From NCBI GenBank assembly GCA_900545885.1, contig URAF01000007.1, positions 1-64,000 of the forward strand: a stretch of DNA of 64,000 nt, read 5' to 3'. Of this stretch, positions 15,974-26,041 are shown one piece after another. The DNA is from an uncultured Eubacteriales bacterium. GTDB lineage: Bacteria; Bacillota; Clostridia; Christensenellales; CAG-917. A program made the position numbers and the translations under genes. Position 1 is the stretch's first letter. Each line of letters begins with the position of its first letter. Under the pieces are notes generated by a model that made no database searches, was not told where the DNA came from, and worked only from the letters and a program-made list of their open reading frames with translations.

Positions 15974-18661
15974 TTAATCCTCGCGCAAGCACTTGACGGG
16001 GTCTTTCTTCGCCGCTATTCGGGAAGGAATAAATCCCGCTATGATTGACAGCACCACGCTGATTGCAATCATCATGACCGCATGCCACCATTCGATATGC
16101 ACGAGGTTTGCAACGGACAAATAGCTTTCGAGAATAATGTTCAGCGGCATGAACAGTATTAGCGCGATAACGACGCCGATTATACCCGCTATAAGCCCTA
16201 TCATTCCCGACTCGGCAATAAACACGTTGCTGATGTCCGTTTTGCGTGCGCCCATGCTTCGCAGTACGCCGATCTCCTTGCGCCGTTCGAGAACGGACGT
16301 GTAGATGATTATCGCAATCATTATCGACGAAACGACAAGCGAAATCGCGGCAAATCCTATGAGTACGCCCGTGACCGTCCCCGTAAGGCTGTCGACGTAA
16401 CCCATAATCATTTCGAGGTTGTCGGTGTACTTGATATCGTTGTATGTGGCGGAGTTGTAGTCTGCGATGAACTTCTCGATTTTCTCTTTGTCGTTGAACG
16501 AGTTTGCGTAAATTCGCACCGACATCGGGTTGGTCATATCGGCAATGCCGAATTCCAGCATTCTGGCGTCGTACTCGTCGTCGGTGAGTTCGTCGCCGTC
16601 GAGAATGTCCACGTTACCCGCCGCGCGTTGCGCTTTTGCCGCGGGGCTGTTGTATGCGCGGTCGGACAAATATTCGGTAAGCGCGTGCGTGTAAGCGATG
16701 TTGCCGTTTATGGAAGTCACCTGCGTGCCTTTCTTCGGACGTATAACGCCCACGACCTTGACGGTTACGCTGTTGGGTTCGCCTTCGGAGTTGGTTCCTT
16801 CCACAAAGGAAATCTCGCGTTGGTCGTTACGCTCGGTAATCTTATACCATTTTCCGTTTTCGTCCTGCTGGTAGTAGTCCGTGCCCGTGGTGATGCGATA
16901 CTCCAATCCTATGAGTTCTTCGGGCTGATAGGTTTCGGAAGCGAACTCACCGCCGTTCATAATCGCGTCCATAAGTTCGTCGGGCGATTTGAGACCGAGC
17001 GCAAACAGTGTGAAGTCGTCAAGCGAGTTCTTTTCGTCAACGACAATCAGCACTTCGTCATAAGACGTCGGCCATTTGGAGTCGCCGAGCAACTCGTACT
17101 GCGACTTGACGAGGTCTTCGTTTTCAATCATCTCGTCCCACACGGACAACAGCGCGCCGAACTGTTCGATTTTGTCGAGGAAGCCGCTGAGTGAAGGGGG
17201 GATTGCGTCCGCTATGCCTTCGATGAACGGGTTGACTTTCATATACTTCTCATCGTCACCGACGTAGTTGCAGAACACGTCGAACGTGGTGCCGTAGTCG
17301 TATTTGACATACCCGATGTTTTCGTCGAAGTTCTCTTCGATGTAGGATTTGAATGCTTTGAGGTCGTTTGTGTCATTGAGTGCCGCCGACAGATTTGCGA
17401 GCAAGTGCCCTATGACTTCGTTGACGACGATTTCCTCGTTGTCGGGCCAATCCGGTCTTTCGGTATTCTGCTCCATAAGAATGTTGATTATGGACTGCAA
17501 ATCCGTGTTGGTGCGTTCAATCTGAATGGGGTACTGCGACAAAGCGTCCTCTTCCATAGACTGTATATAAATTCCCGCACCGCTGGACAAGGCAAGAACA
17601 AGAACGATACCGATGATACCAATACTGCCCGCAAACGCCGTAAGCGCAGTTCTGCCTTTTTTGCTCAGAAGGTTTGTGAAACTGAGCGATATTGCGGTGC
17701 CGTACGACATCGCGCTTTTGCCGCGCGCCTTGCGGTCGGCACGTACGCGCTTTCTGATTTCGCGTCTTTTGCGTCCCTTTTCGTTCATATCTGCGAAAAA
17801 CGCGGCGATTTTGTTTTTTGGTGCGGCTTTGACTTCCGACACGGCTTCGGTATCTTCCTCATAACCTGCGCCGTCAAAATCCGAAACGTCCTCGGCGTTT
17901 TCCGCCTGTCCGTCTGCAATTTCCTTTTCTTCTTTGTCGTAAAGCACGGCTTCGCCGTCGCCGTCCGCCGCACACTCTTCCCTGCTGTACGGTGCGCTGT
18001 CACTCGTAACGACGCCGTCTTTCAGGTTGATTATACGGGTGCTGTACTCGTTCGCCAGCGTTTCGTTGTGCGTGACCATTATGACGAGTTTCTCTTTGGA
18101 AATTTCTTTGAGCAACTCCATAACCTGCACGCCCGACTCGCTGTCAAGCGCGCCCGTCGGCTCGTCGGCTAGAATAATGTCGGGGTTGTTGACAATGGCT
18201 CGCGCAATGGCTACGCGCTGCATCTGTCCGCCCGACAACTGATTGGGTTTCTTTTTGGCTTCCGACGCAAGTCCCACTCTTTCGAGAGCGGCAATTGCTC
18301 TTGCCTTGCGTTCCGCGGACGGGACGCCCGCAAGCGTCATCGACATTTCGACGTTGCGCTGAACGCTGAGGTGCGGAATGAGATTGTAGGACTGGAAAAC
18401 AAACCCTATGCGGTGGTTACGGTAAACGTCCCAGTCGCGGTCGCCGTAGTTTTCGGTGCTGATACCGTCGACCAGAATGTCGCCCGACGTGTATCTGTCC
18501 AGCCCGCCTATGATGTTGAGAAGCGTTGTTTTGCCGCAACCCGAAGGACCGAGCACCGCGACAAACTCGCATTTTCTGAAACAAACGTCAACGCCTTTCA
18601 GCACGTGAACGGTGTTTTCGTTCATAACGTAGTCTTTGACAATGTTGTGAAGAACTAGCAT
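15974..18661 (-). CDS. MacB/LolCDE-like ABC transporter, fused ATPase and FtsX-type permease
   Basis: 895 residues from the ATG at 18661 (AGAGGT site upstream). Residues 1-220 are an ABC ATPase: Walker A GPSGCGKT (38-45), signature LSGGQ (142-146), Walker B ILADEP (163-168). Residues about 225-310 form an acidic linker. Then comes a MacB-type permease: one helix near 345, an extracytoplasmic domain of about 400 residues and three C-terminal helices (about 770-890). Such mechanotransmission transporters move peptides, lipoproteins or drugs. Clostridial members often act in peptide-antibiotic resistance or surface-protein handling. No sensor kinase or partner permease is adjacent, so the substrate is open. 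Confidence 0.9.
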   Translation of the reverse strand: MLVLHNIVKDYVMNENTVHVLKGVDVCFRKCEFVAVLGPSGCGKTTLLNIIGGLDRYTSGDILVDGISTENYGDRDWDVYRNHRIGFVFQSYNLIPHLSVQRNVEMSMTLAGVPSAERKARAIAALERVGLASEAKKKPNQLSGGQMQRVAIARAIVNNPDIILADEPTGALDSESGVQVMELLKEISKEKLVIMVTHNETLANEYSTRIINLKDGVVTSDSAPYSREECAADGDGEAVLYDKEEKEIADGQAENAEDVSDFDGAGYEEDTEAVSEVKAAPKNKIAAFFADMNEKGRKRREIRKRVRADRKARGKSAMSYGTAISLSFTNLLSKKGRTALTAFAGSIGIIGIVLVLALSSGAGIYIQSMEEDALSQYPIQIERTNTDLQSIINILMEQNTERPDWPDNEEIVVNEVIGHLLANLSAALNDTNDLKAFKSYIEENFDENIGYVKYDYGTTFDVFCNYVGDDEKYMKVNPFIEGIADAIPPSLSGFLDKIEQFGALLSVWDEMIENEDLVKSQYELLGDSKWPTSYDEVLIVVDEKNSLDDFTLFALGLKSPDELMDAIMNGGEFASETYQPEELIGLEYRITTGTDYYQQDENGKWYKITERNDQREISFVEGTNSEGEPNSVTVKVVGVIRPKKGTQVTSINGNIAYTHALTEYLSDRAYNSPAAKAQRAAGNVDILDGDELTDDEYDARMLEFGIADMTNPMSVRIYANSFNDKEKIEKFIADYNSATYNDIKYTDNLEMIMGYVDSLTGTVTGVLIGFAAISLVVSSIMIAIIIYTSVLERRKEIGVLRSMGARKTDISNVFIAESGMIGLIAGIIGVVIALILFMPLNIILESYLSVANLVHIEWWHAVMMIAISVVLSIIAGFIPSRIAAKKDPVKCLRED

Positions 18662-19077
18662 AAATACCTCTGACTCTACCCTTTTTACGGCAACCCGCCT
18701 TTTTACGATAACGTCGCAAAGTCTGCAAATCAAGCAAACGACGGTTGCCGCAAAGAACGCAACCTCCCGTTGCTGCATAACGGTTATCTATTATCAAATA
18801 CAAAAAGTATTTTCGCACCCGAAAAATTAAATAAGTGTTAAAGTTATATAATTTTCGGGATTTTCGGGATTTTTTTTCAGATTACACCACGCGAAAACGT
18901 TTGGAGCGAACGCATACAAAAAAAGACGAATTACGTGCGGATTTTACAAGTTGCGCACGGTTTCGCATCGCGCGGGCGTACCGTAACTATTAAGATACGA
19001 TTGTACCGTAGACGGGTTACACTTGACGCCAAAAAATCGCCGAAAACCAACACACGGACAACACAAATCCGGAACAA
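18662..19077. other. Gene-free interval, about 415 bp
   Basis: Upstream region of the MacB-like gene. It contains AT-rich stretches near 18780-18880 that probably hold its promoter, and a direct repeat of TTTTCGGGA near 18850-18870. I could not fix a -35/-10 pair, and I see no gene or structured RNA. Confidence 0.35.
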
Positions 19078-19122
19078 AGAAAAACGCACACGTCACGAAA
19101 ACCCGTGTCGCGTGCGTTTCTC
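19078..19122 (-). terminator. Terminator of the arginine operon
   Basis: A long stem, AAACGCAC..CG..ACG (19082-19097) with its near-complement ending CGTGCGTTT (19119), followed on the minus strand by TTTTTCTTTG. It lies 46 nt beyond the argF stop. Confidence 0.8.
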
Positions 19123-19167
19123 CTCTTCAATCCCCTTCCCCTTGTGCCTTTTCCTTTCAGTCTTGTT

Positions 19168-20073
19168 TCAGTCTTTAAGACATTTGACAAGCACAGCCTT
19201 CTGCGCGTGCAGACGGTTTTCGGCTTCGTCGAATATTTCCTTGGAATGGGCCTCGAACACTTTGGATGTGATTTCTTCTTCGCGGTGAGCGGGAAGACAA
19301 TGCAACACCATTGCGTCGCTTTTCGCCACTTCCATAACTTTATCGTTGATTTGGTAGTTCTTAAACACCTTTTTGCGCATTTCGGCTTCCTGTTCCTGTC
19401 CCATAGACGCCCATACGTCGGTGTAAAGAACGTCGGCATCCGCCGCGCATTTCAGCACGTCTTCGTCACAGGTGAACACACCGTTTTCCGCCGCCCACTT
19501 CATTATTTCGGCGTCGGGTTCGTATCCTTTCGGGCAGGCCACCGCGACTTCCATACCGAGTTTGATGCCGCCTACGATAAGCGAATTCGTCATATTGTTG
19601 CCGTCGCCTACATAGCAGAGTTTTCTGCCTTTGAACGTGCCTTTGTATTCCCTTATCGTCATAAGGTCGGCAAGCACCTGACAGGGGTGGCAATAGTCCG
19701 TCAACCCGTTAATAATCGGAATAGTGCCGAACTTCGCAAGCGCTTCGACTTCCGCCTGGTCAAACGTGCGAATCATTATGCCGTCGAGATAACGCGACAG
19801 CACGCGGGCGGTGTCCTGCACGACTTCTCCCCTGCCGATCTGCAAATCGCGCGAACTCAGAAACAGCGAATTGCCGCCGAGGTCGTACATTGCGACTTCG
19901 AACGACACGCGCGTTCTGGTCGAGGATTTCGCGAATATCAGACCAAGGGATTTCCCTTCGAGAATTTTGTGAGGAATTCCGTTTTTCTTTTCGAATTTCA
20001 GCTGATCGGCGGTGTTGAGAATTTCGATTATCTCACGTTCCGACAAATCCATAAGTTTGAGCAGATTTTTCAT
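19168..20073 (-). CDS. argF: Ornithine carbamoyltransferase
   Basis: 301 residues. It makes citrulline from ornithine and carbamoyl phosphate. Motifs: carbamoyl-phosphate loop STRTR (51-55), HPCQ (129-132), SMG (223-225) and HCLP (258-261) with the catalytic Cys. The ATG at 20073 overlaps the argD stop as ATGA. It is the last gene of the arginine operon and is followed by a strong terminator. An arginine-deiminase (catabolic) role is unlikely, because no arcA or arcC is near and all neighbours are biosynthetic. Confidence 0.95.
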   Translation of the reverse strand: MKNLLKLMDLSEREIIEILNTADQLKFEKKNGIPHKILEGKSLGLIFAKSSTRTRVSFEVAMYDLGGNSLFLSSRDLQIGRGEVVQDTARVLSRYLDGIMIRTFDQAEVEALAKFGTIPIINGLTDYCHPCQVLADLMTIREYKGTFKGRKLCYVGDGNNMTNSLIVGGIKLGMEVAVACPKGYEPDAEIMKWAAENGVFTCDEDVLKCAADADVLYTDVWASMGQEQEAEMRKKVFKNYQINDKVMEVAKSDAMVLHCLPAHREEEITSKVFEAHSKEIFDEAENRLHAQKAVLVKCLKD

Positions 20074-21233
20074 TTTGCGCACACCTTCCCGATTATTTCT
20101 ACCGCTTCGCCGAGTTCCGCTTCGCTTATGTTGAGCGGCGGCAAAAGCCTGACTTTGTTTTTGGCTTTGAGAGCGAGCACCCCTTCCGCGCGCAGGTCGG
20201 CGAGAACTTCGTCGACGGGACGCTCCGTGAGTATTCCGAGCATAAGCCCTGTACCCGTAATTTCCTTTATACCTTTTTTACCCGCAAGCGAATTTACGAC
20301 ATACGCGGACTTCTTCGCGACTTCCGCCATAAACGCGTCGGTCAGTCTGTCAACGATGCTGACTGCGCCCGCCGCGGCAACAGGGTTGCCGCCGAAAGTC
20401 GAACCGTGCGTGCCCGCCGTAAGTACGTTTGCCGTTTTCTTGCCGAACAGAGTTGCGCCGATAGGCAACCCGCCGCCCAGACCTTTCGCCGTTGTGACTA
20501 TGTCGGGTTTGAGCCCGTAATGCATATATGCGAAATATTTGCCGCTTCTGCCGTTGCCCGTCTGAACTTCGTCGGCAATGAGCAGAACGTTGTATTTCTC
20601 CGCGATTTCTTGCAGTTTTGCAAGATACGCTCCGTCAAGCGCAACAACGCCGCCTTCGCCCTGCACGACTTCGAACATAACGGCTGCGCATTTGTTCTCC
20701 GCAACCGTCTTTTCGACTTCGTCGGCGTCCGTCGCCGAAGCATACAGAAATCCGGGCGTTACGGGGAGAAAATCCTTGTGATACGCGTCCTGTCCCGTCG
20801 CCGCAAGCGTGGCAAGCGTTCTGCCGTGAAAACTTCCTTTCAGCGTGACAATGTTGAAGTACTCCGCACCCTTGTTTTCCGCACCCCATTTGCGCGCGGT
20901 TTTGATTGCGCATTCGTTGGCTTCCGCGCCCGAGTTGGAAAAGAAAACCTTTTCCATACCCGTTTTCTTGCACAGCTTCTCGGCAAGTTCCACGCACGGG
21001 TCGGTGTAATAAAGGTTGGACGCGTGTTGAAGTTTGTCGAGCTGCGCTTTGACTGCGTACGTCCAAATTTTGTCGCCCACGCCGAACGCGGTCACGCCTA
21101 TGCCGCTGCCCATATCGACGTACGCCTTGCCCTCGTCGTCATAAAGAGTGCTTCCCTCTCCCGCGACGATATGCACGGGGAAACGCGCATACGTGTTTGC
21201 AATATAAAGGGCGTCTTTTTCCTTTATGTTCAT
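20070..21233 (-). CDS. argD: Acetylornithine aminotransferase
   Basis: 387 residues, a PLP-dependent class III aminotransferase. It converts N-acetylglutamate semialdehyde and glutamate to N-acetylornithine. The cofactor Asp motif is LLIADEVQTGNGR and the Schiff-base lysine lies in TTAKGLGGGLPIG. The length is typical. The ATG overlaps the argB stop by 4 nt and its own stop overlaps argF, so it is firmly inside the operon. Confidence 0.95.
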   Translation of the reverse strand: MNIKEKDALYIANTYARFPVHIVAGEGSTLYDDEGKAYVDMGSGIGVTAFGVGDKIWTYAVKAQLDKLQHASNLYYTDPCVELAEKLCKKTGMEKVFFSNSGAEANECAIKTARKWGAENKGAEYFNIVTLKGSFHGRTLATLAATGQDAYHKDFLPVTPGFLYASATDADEVEKTVAENKCAAVMFEVVQGEGGVVALDGAYLAKLQEIAEKYNVLLIADEVQTGNGRSGKYFAYMHYGLKPDIVTTAKGLGGGLPIGATLFGKKTANVLTAGTHGSTFGGNPVAAAGAVSIVDRLTDAFMAEVAKKSAYVVNSLAGKKGIKEITGTGLMLGILTERPVDEVLADLRAEGVLALKAKNKVRLLPPLNISEAELGEAVEIIGKVCAK

Positions 21234-22096
21234 AGTTGTTCACCCGACACGAACATTGTGCCGATACCCTCGTCGGTGAGAGTTTCGATGAGAATGGAGT
21301 GAGGAATGCGTCCGTCGATTATGAACACTTTCTTCACTCCGCGGCGGATTGCCTCGATGCAGCAGTTCACCTTGGGTATCATTCCGCCCGACAGCTGTTT
21401 CTGATTGACAAGCCGTTGCGCTTCGCTTACGAAAATCTTGCTTATCAACGTGCTTTCGTCTTCGGGGTTTTCGAGCAGTCCCGCAGTGTCGGTCATATTG
21501 ATGAGACTTTCGGCTTTGAGCATACCGGCAATACGCGCCGCCGCCGTATCCGCATTGATGTTGTACACGTTGCCGTCGCTATCGCAAGCAACCGTCGAAA
21601 TGACGGGTATATACCCTTTTTCGAGCAGGTCGAGCACAGGCTGAACGTTGACGGACGTAATTTCTCCGACGTATCCGAGTTTTTCGTCAAGCTGTTTTGC
21701 GGAAATCAATCCGCCGTCCGCGCCGCTGAGTCCCATTGCCTTGCCGCCGAGCGACTGCAACAGGTTGACGAGACTCTTGTTGATTTTGCCCGCAAGCACC
21801 ATTTGCACAACGTCCGCGGTTTCCTTGTCGGTCACGCGCAGTCCGCCGACAAACTCCGTTTTCTTGCCGATTTTGTTCAGCATTTCCGTAATCTCGGGTC
21901 CGCCGCCGTGCACAAGCACGACCTTGATACCGATTAGCGACAGAAGTACGAGGTCGCCCATGACCGCCTTTTTGAGTTCTTCGTCAATCATTGCGTTGCC
22001 GCCGTACTTGACGATGACGATTTTGTTGTAATATTTCTGAATGTAAGGCAAAGCCTCGATGAGAACTTTTGCGCGTTGGTTATTGCTTATCTCCAT
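21230..22096 (-). CDS. argB: Acetylglutamate kinase
   Basis: 288 residues of the amino-acid kinase fold. It phosphorylates N-acetylglutamate. VKYGGNAM (N-terminal phosphate loop), VLVHGGGPEI and the C-terminal GMIPKV are conserved. The N-terminus has the extra helix seen in arginine-inhibitable hexameric enzymes, so feedback control by arginine is likely. A GAGGAGG site precedes the ATG. It is 24 nt after argJ and overlaps argD. Confidence 0.95.
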   Translation of the reverse strand: MEISNNQRAKVLIEALPYIQKYYNKIVIVKYGGNAMIDEELKKAVMGDLVLLSLIGIKVVLVHGGGPEITEMLNKIGKKTEFVGGLRVTDKETADVVQMVLAGKINKSLVNLLQSLGGKAMGLSGADGGLISAKQLDEKLGYVGEITSVNVQPVLDLLEKGYIPVISTVACDSDGNVYNINADTAAARIAGMLKAESLINMTDTAGLLENPEDESTLISKIFVSEAQRLVNQKQLSGGMIPKVNCCIEAIRRGVKKVFIIDGRIPHSILIETLTDEGIGTMFVSGEQL

Positions 22097-22120
22097 ATTT
22101 CCTCCTCGGAACTCCGCCCG

Positions 22121-23362
22121 TCAGGTGCGGTAATCTCCGTTGATTTTCACATAGTCGTAAGTGAGGTCGCACCCCCACGCCGAAGCGCAGGCGTCGCCGT
22201 CGTTGAGCGCGACAAGCACGGTAATTTCCTTTTCGAGCAGAATTTTCTTTGCGACTTCTTCCGAAAACTCCACGCCCGCACCGTTTTTGCAAACTTCGAT
22301 TTTGCCCGCGGGCGAAGAAAACGCCACGTCGATTTTAGTCACGTCGAGGTTTGCTCCGCTGTATCCGAGAGCGCAAAGCACGCGTCCCCAGTTTGCGTCC
22401 GCGCCGAACATTGCGGCTTTGAAAAGCGACGAACATATCACGGATTTTGCCGCAATTCTCGCGTCGGCAAGGGTCTTTGCGCCCGTAACTTCGCATTCCA
22501 GAAGTTTGGTCGCGCCTTCGCCGTCACCCGCTATCATTCTGCACAACGCGACGTTTACGGTGTTGAGTGCGCACATAAAAGTGTCGAATGCGTCGTTTTC
22601 TTCTTCTATTCTTGCGTTGCCAGCCATGCCGTTGGCAAGCAAAAGCACCATATCGTTGGTGGACATATCGCCGTCAACGGACAGCATATTGAATGTCTTG
22701 TCGACGTCGCCTTTCAACGCTTTGGACAGCATTTCTGCCGAGATGCTTACGTCGGTGGTAAGGAAAACAAGCATAGTCGCCATATCGGGGTGTATCATTC
22801 CCGAACCTTTCGCAATGCCGCCAAGCCTGCACGTTTTGCCGTCAACCGTGAACTCTACCGCAATCTCTTTGACTTCGGTATCCGTGGTCATTATGGCTTC
22901 CGCCGCCGCAAGTCCGTTCGCGCCCAGTCCCGCAACAAGCGCGGGAATGCCGTTTGCAATGGGCGTAACGTCGAGAGGCTGCCCGATAACGCCCGTGCTT
23001 GCAACTGCGATTTCACGTGCCGCGACGCCAAGTGCCTGCGCGGTGTATTCGCAGGTCTTTTCCGCCACTTCTTCACCGTCCGCGTTGCAGGTGTTTGCAT
23101 TGCCGCTGTTGCAGATGACGGCTTTGATTTTGCCGCCGTCGACGTGCTTTTTGGTGACGACCAGCGGCGCTCCCTTCACAAGGTTGCGCGTGTACACCGC
23201 CGCCGCGTCCGCGGGGCATTCCGACACTATCAGCGCAAGGTCCTTTTTGGTCTTGTTTTTCCTGATGCTACACCAGATGCCGTTGGCGACAAATCCTTTT
23301 GCCGCGCACACGCCGCCCGCTACGGGTTTGATTTCAAATGTCATATCCTTTTCGGTCTTCAT
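22121..23362 (-). CDS. argJ: Bifunctional ornithine acetyltransferase / N-acetylglutamate synthase
   Basis: About 413 residues. ArgJ recycles the acetyl group from acetylornithine to glutamate, so no separate argE is needed. The self-cleavage site is within GSGMIHPDMATML, cut before the Thr that becomes the nucleophile of the beta chain. The start is uncertain. ATG at 23362 is the first ATG in frame. ATG at 23344 (MTFEIKPVAGGV) fits family N-termini better but has poor ribosome-site spacing, and a GTG at 23428 is also possible. It is the one arg gene preceded by a gap, about 106 nt after argC. Confidence 0.92.
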   Translation of the reverse strand: MKTEKDMTFEIKPVAGGVCAAKGFVANGIWCSIRKNKTKKDLALIVSECPADAAAVYTRNLVKGAPLVVTKKHVDGGKIKAVICNSGNANTCNADGEEVAEKTCEYTAQALGVAAREIAVASTGVIGQPLDVTPIANGIPALVAGLGANGLAAAEAIMTTDTEVKEIAVEFTVDGKTCRLGGIAKGSGMIHPDMATMLVFLTTDVSISAEMLSKALKGDVDKTFNMLSVDGDMSTNDMVLLLANGMAGNARIEEENDAFDTFMCALNTVNVALCRMIAGDGEGATKLLECEVTGAKTLADARIAAKSVICSSLFKAAMFGADANWGRVLCALGYSGANLDVTKIDVAFSSPAGKIEVCKNGAGVEFSEEVAKKILLEKEITVLVALNDGDACASAWGCDLTYDYVKINGDYRT

Positions 23363-23468
23363 AATTTTCAGTCCGTACTCCGTTGATTTTCCGTCCCAAT
23401 TCCCTTTTTCAATCCCAACCCTTTTCACAAGGTTTTCAAGTCGGATTGACTTTATCGCCGACCGCCGC

Positions 23469-24434
23469 TCAGTTGTTGCGGATTGTTTTTACGTCGCGGT
23501 TCGGTGACAGTTCCAGTCCGTACGACGCGGGTTTGCCGAGCACGATATTCATACACTCCACAGCCGCGCCCGACGCCCCCTTGCCGAGATTGTCGTACCG
23601 TGCCGCAAGCAGTATTCTGTCCGCCGAGCCGTGTACGGAAATCTCCATACAGTCATTACCCGAATATCTGCCCGCCGACAGAAATCCGTTTTCGTCGCAG
23701 TTCTCGCGATAGAAAACTATTTCGCCGTCGTACATATTCCGATAAAGGTCTTTGATGTCCCCTGCTTTCGCGCCTTTTTGCAAGTCGTCTGCAAACAACG
23801 CGACGCTCACTTCCATACCGCTGTAAAAGTCGCATACCACGGGACAGAACGCGGGCGGGGTATCCAGTCCGCATATCGCGGTCATTTCTTTCAGATGTTT
23901 GTGCGTCTGCGAAAGTCCGTATTGTCTGGGAGCGTGAAGGCTCTCCCCTTCCGCCTGATACTGCGCTATCATCTGTTTTCCGCCGCCGCTGTAACCCGTA
24001 AGCGAATGGCAAACGAGTTTTGCGGACGGAGCTATTACTCCCTGTTCGACAAGCGGTTGAACGAGGGCGATAAATCCCGACGCGTGGCACCCGGGAACGG
24101 CAATGCGTTTGCCTTTTGCCACTTTGTCCGCGAACTTTTCGCCGAGTTCGGGGAATCCGTACGCCCAGCCGTCAGCCGTACGGTGTGCGGTCGACGCGTC
24201 GATTACAACCGTATCGGGATTTTCCACAAGACTTACGGCTTCGATTGCCGCAGAGTCGGGCAGGCAGAGAAATGCGACGCCTGCACTGTTCAACGCCTCT
24301 TTTCTGCACGCCGTGTCTTTGCGAAGTTCATCGGACAGTTGCAGGATTTCCACGTCGTCGCGCACTGACAGTCTTTCGTATATACGAAGCCCCGTCGTTC
24401 CCGCTTTTCCGTCTATGAAAACTTTTGTCTTCAT
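23469..24434 (-). CDS. argC: N-acetyl-gamma-glutamyl-phosphate reductase (type 2)
   Basis: 321 residues, shorter than the roughly 345-residue type 1 enzyme and matching the type 2 group. It reduces acetylglutamyl phosphate to the semialdehyde with NADPH. The start MKTKVFIDGKAGTTG gives the Rossmann motif, the catalytic Cys lies in VPGCHASGF, and GASGAAVECMN is near the C-terminus. The ATG overlaps the argH stop as ATGA. Confidence 0.94.
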   Translation of the reverse strand: MKTKVFIDGKAGTTGLRIYERLSVRDDVEILQLSDELRKDTACRKEALNSAGVAFLCLPDSAAIEAVSLVENPDTVVIDASTAHRTADGWAYGFPELGEKFADKVAKGKRIAVPGCHASGFIALVQPLVEQGVIAPSAKLVCHSLTGYSGGGKQMIAQYQAEGESLHAPRQYGLSQTHKHLKEMTAICGLDTPPAFCPVVCDFYSGMEVSVALFADDLQKGAKAGDIKDLYRNMYDGEIVFYRENCDENGFLSAGRYSGNDCMEISVHGSADRILLAARYDNLGKGASGAAVECMNIVLGKPASYGLELSPNRDVKTIRNN

Positions 24435-25804
24435 TTGATGAACTCCTCTACGAACTTAATCTGCTGTTCCACCGAACGCGCTCCCGTTCCGCCCGCCGAA
24501 GTCCTCTTCTGTACGCAAGCGGAAAGAGAAATTTCGCCGTAAAGGTCTTCTTCGAAAAGTTTGTCGAACTTCTTGTATTCGTCTATTGTGAGTTCGTCGA
24601 GCACTTTGTCCTGCGATATGCAGTACGCGACGATTTGTCCGACGGTTTTGTACGCGCTCCTGAATGGTACGCCTTTCTTTGCAAGATAATCGGCAAGGTC
24701 GGTTGCGTTGATGAAACCTTTCTGCGCCGCGCGGTACATATTGTCTTTTTTCGCCGTCATGGTTGCAACCATGGGCGCGAACACCGCAAGACAATTTTTG
24801 ACGGTGCGCAGGCTGTCGAACATGCACTCTTTGTCTTCCTGCATATCCTTGTTGTAAGCAAGCGGCAGTCCTTTGAGCACCGTGAGCATTGCCATAAGGT
24901 CGCCGTAAACCCTGCCCGTCTTGCCGCGCACGAGTTCCGCCATATCCGAATTTTTTTTCTGCGGCATAATGCTCGAACCCGTTGTGTACGCGTCGTCGAG
25001 TTCGACAAAACCGAACTCCCACGACGACCAAAGAATTATTTCTTCGGCAAAACGCGAAAGGTGCGTCATGACGAGTGCGAACGCGCTCATGAGTTCAACG
25101 CAGAAATCGCGGTCGGAAACGCCGTCTATGCTGTTGAGGCAGTAGCTGTCGAAACCGAGCAGTTTCGCGGTGTACGTCCTGTCCGTATCGTACGACGTGC
25201 CCGCGAGCGCGCAGCTTCCGAGCGGGCTTACGTTCATACGCCTTACCGCGTCGGAAATCCTGCCAGCGTCACGCACAAACATCATGGCGTACGCAAGCAA
25301 ATGATGTGCAAAGAGTATGGGTTGCGCCCTTTGAAGATGAGTGTAACCGGGAACGATGTACGTCTTGGTTTTCTTTGCCTGTTCGACAATTGCGCCAAGC
25401 AGCTGTTTGATGAGCGCAACGACTTCGCCGCTTTCGTCGCGCAGATACAATCTCATATCCGTTGCAATCTGGTCGTTGCGGCTGCGTGCCGTGTGCAACT
25501 TTTTGCCGACGTCGCCGACGCGGGCGGTGAGTTCCGCCTCAACGAACATATGAATGTCTTCCGCCGAAAAATCGAAAGCGAGCTTGCCGCTCTCCAAATC
25601 GGAAAGAATGCCTTTCAGTCCGTCGATGATGACCTTGCTCTCTTCTTTCGAAATAATGCCGCAACCCGCGAGCATCTTTGCGTGCGCAATCGAACCCTGT
25701 ATGTCCTGTTTGTAAAGCGCGCAGTCGAAAGAGATGGAACTGTTGAAATCGTCCGCAAGTTTATCGAGCTGTTTGGAGAACCTTCCCGTCCACATCTTTT
25801 CCAT
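24431..25804 (-). CDS. argH: Argininosuccinate lyase
   Basis: 457 residues from MEKMWTGRFSK. The start is supported by a GGGAG site and matches the family N-terminus. It splits argininosuccinate into arginine and fumarate. The signature GSSIMPQKKNSD with the catalytic Ser in a mobile loop is intact, as are TARSRNDQ and the His of the GYTHLQRAQP motif. It is the second gene of the operon, 237 nt after argG, and overlaps argC. Confidence 0.95.
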   Translation of the reverse strand: MEKMWTGRFSKQLDKLADDFNSSISFDCALYKQDIQGSIAHAKMLAGCGIISKEESKVIIDGLKGILSDLESGKLAFDFSAEDIHMFVEAELTARVGDVGKKLHTARSRNDQIATDMRLYLRDESGEVVALIKQLLGAIVEQAKKTKTYIVPGYTHLQRAQPILFAHHLLAYAMMFVRDAGRISDAVRRMNVSPLGSCALAGTSYDTDRTYTAKLLGFDSYCLNSIDGVSDRDFCVELMSAFALVMTHLSRFAEEIILWSSWEFGFVELDDAYTTGSSIMPQKKNSDMAELVRGKTGRVYGDLMAMLTVLKGLPLAYNKDMQEDKECMFDSLRTVKNCLAVFAPMVATMTAKKDNMYRAAQKGFINATDLADYLAKKGVPFRSAYKTVGQIVAYCISQDKVLDELTIDEYKKFDKLFEEDLYGEISLSACVQKRTSAGGTGARSVEQQIKFVEEFIK

Positions 25805-26008
25805 AATAACTCCCAGCAAAACCGTCTTTATCAGGCGTTTTGCGCATTTCAAGTTCTTTTTCTGTCGGATTCAACCGTTTAGTTTGCAGTCCGACGAATT
25901 CGGTTTTTCGATTCCGTTTCCGTCCGACGCATTGAATCCGTCCCGTTCGTGGGTGTCGTTCGGGGTTTTGCCGCCAGGACTTTTACCGAAAACGTATTCC
26001 CTCTTTAT

Positions 26009-26035
26009 GAAATTACGCCGAGCTTTCACTCGGCG
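26009..26035 (-). terminator. Hairpin after argG (partial terminator or attenuating site)
   Basis: A 7-bp stem CGCCGAG (26016-26022) with CTCGGCG (26029-26035), beginning 6 nt after the argG stop and followed on the minus strand by TAATTTCAT. The T-run is weak and argH has no clear promoter of its own, so read-through into argHCJBDF is expected. It may lower distal expression. Confidence 0.5.
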
Positions 26036-26041
26036 CGCATT

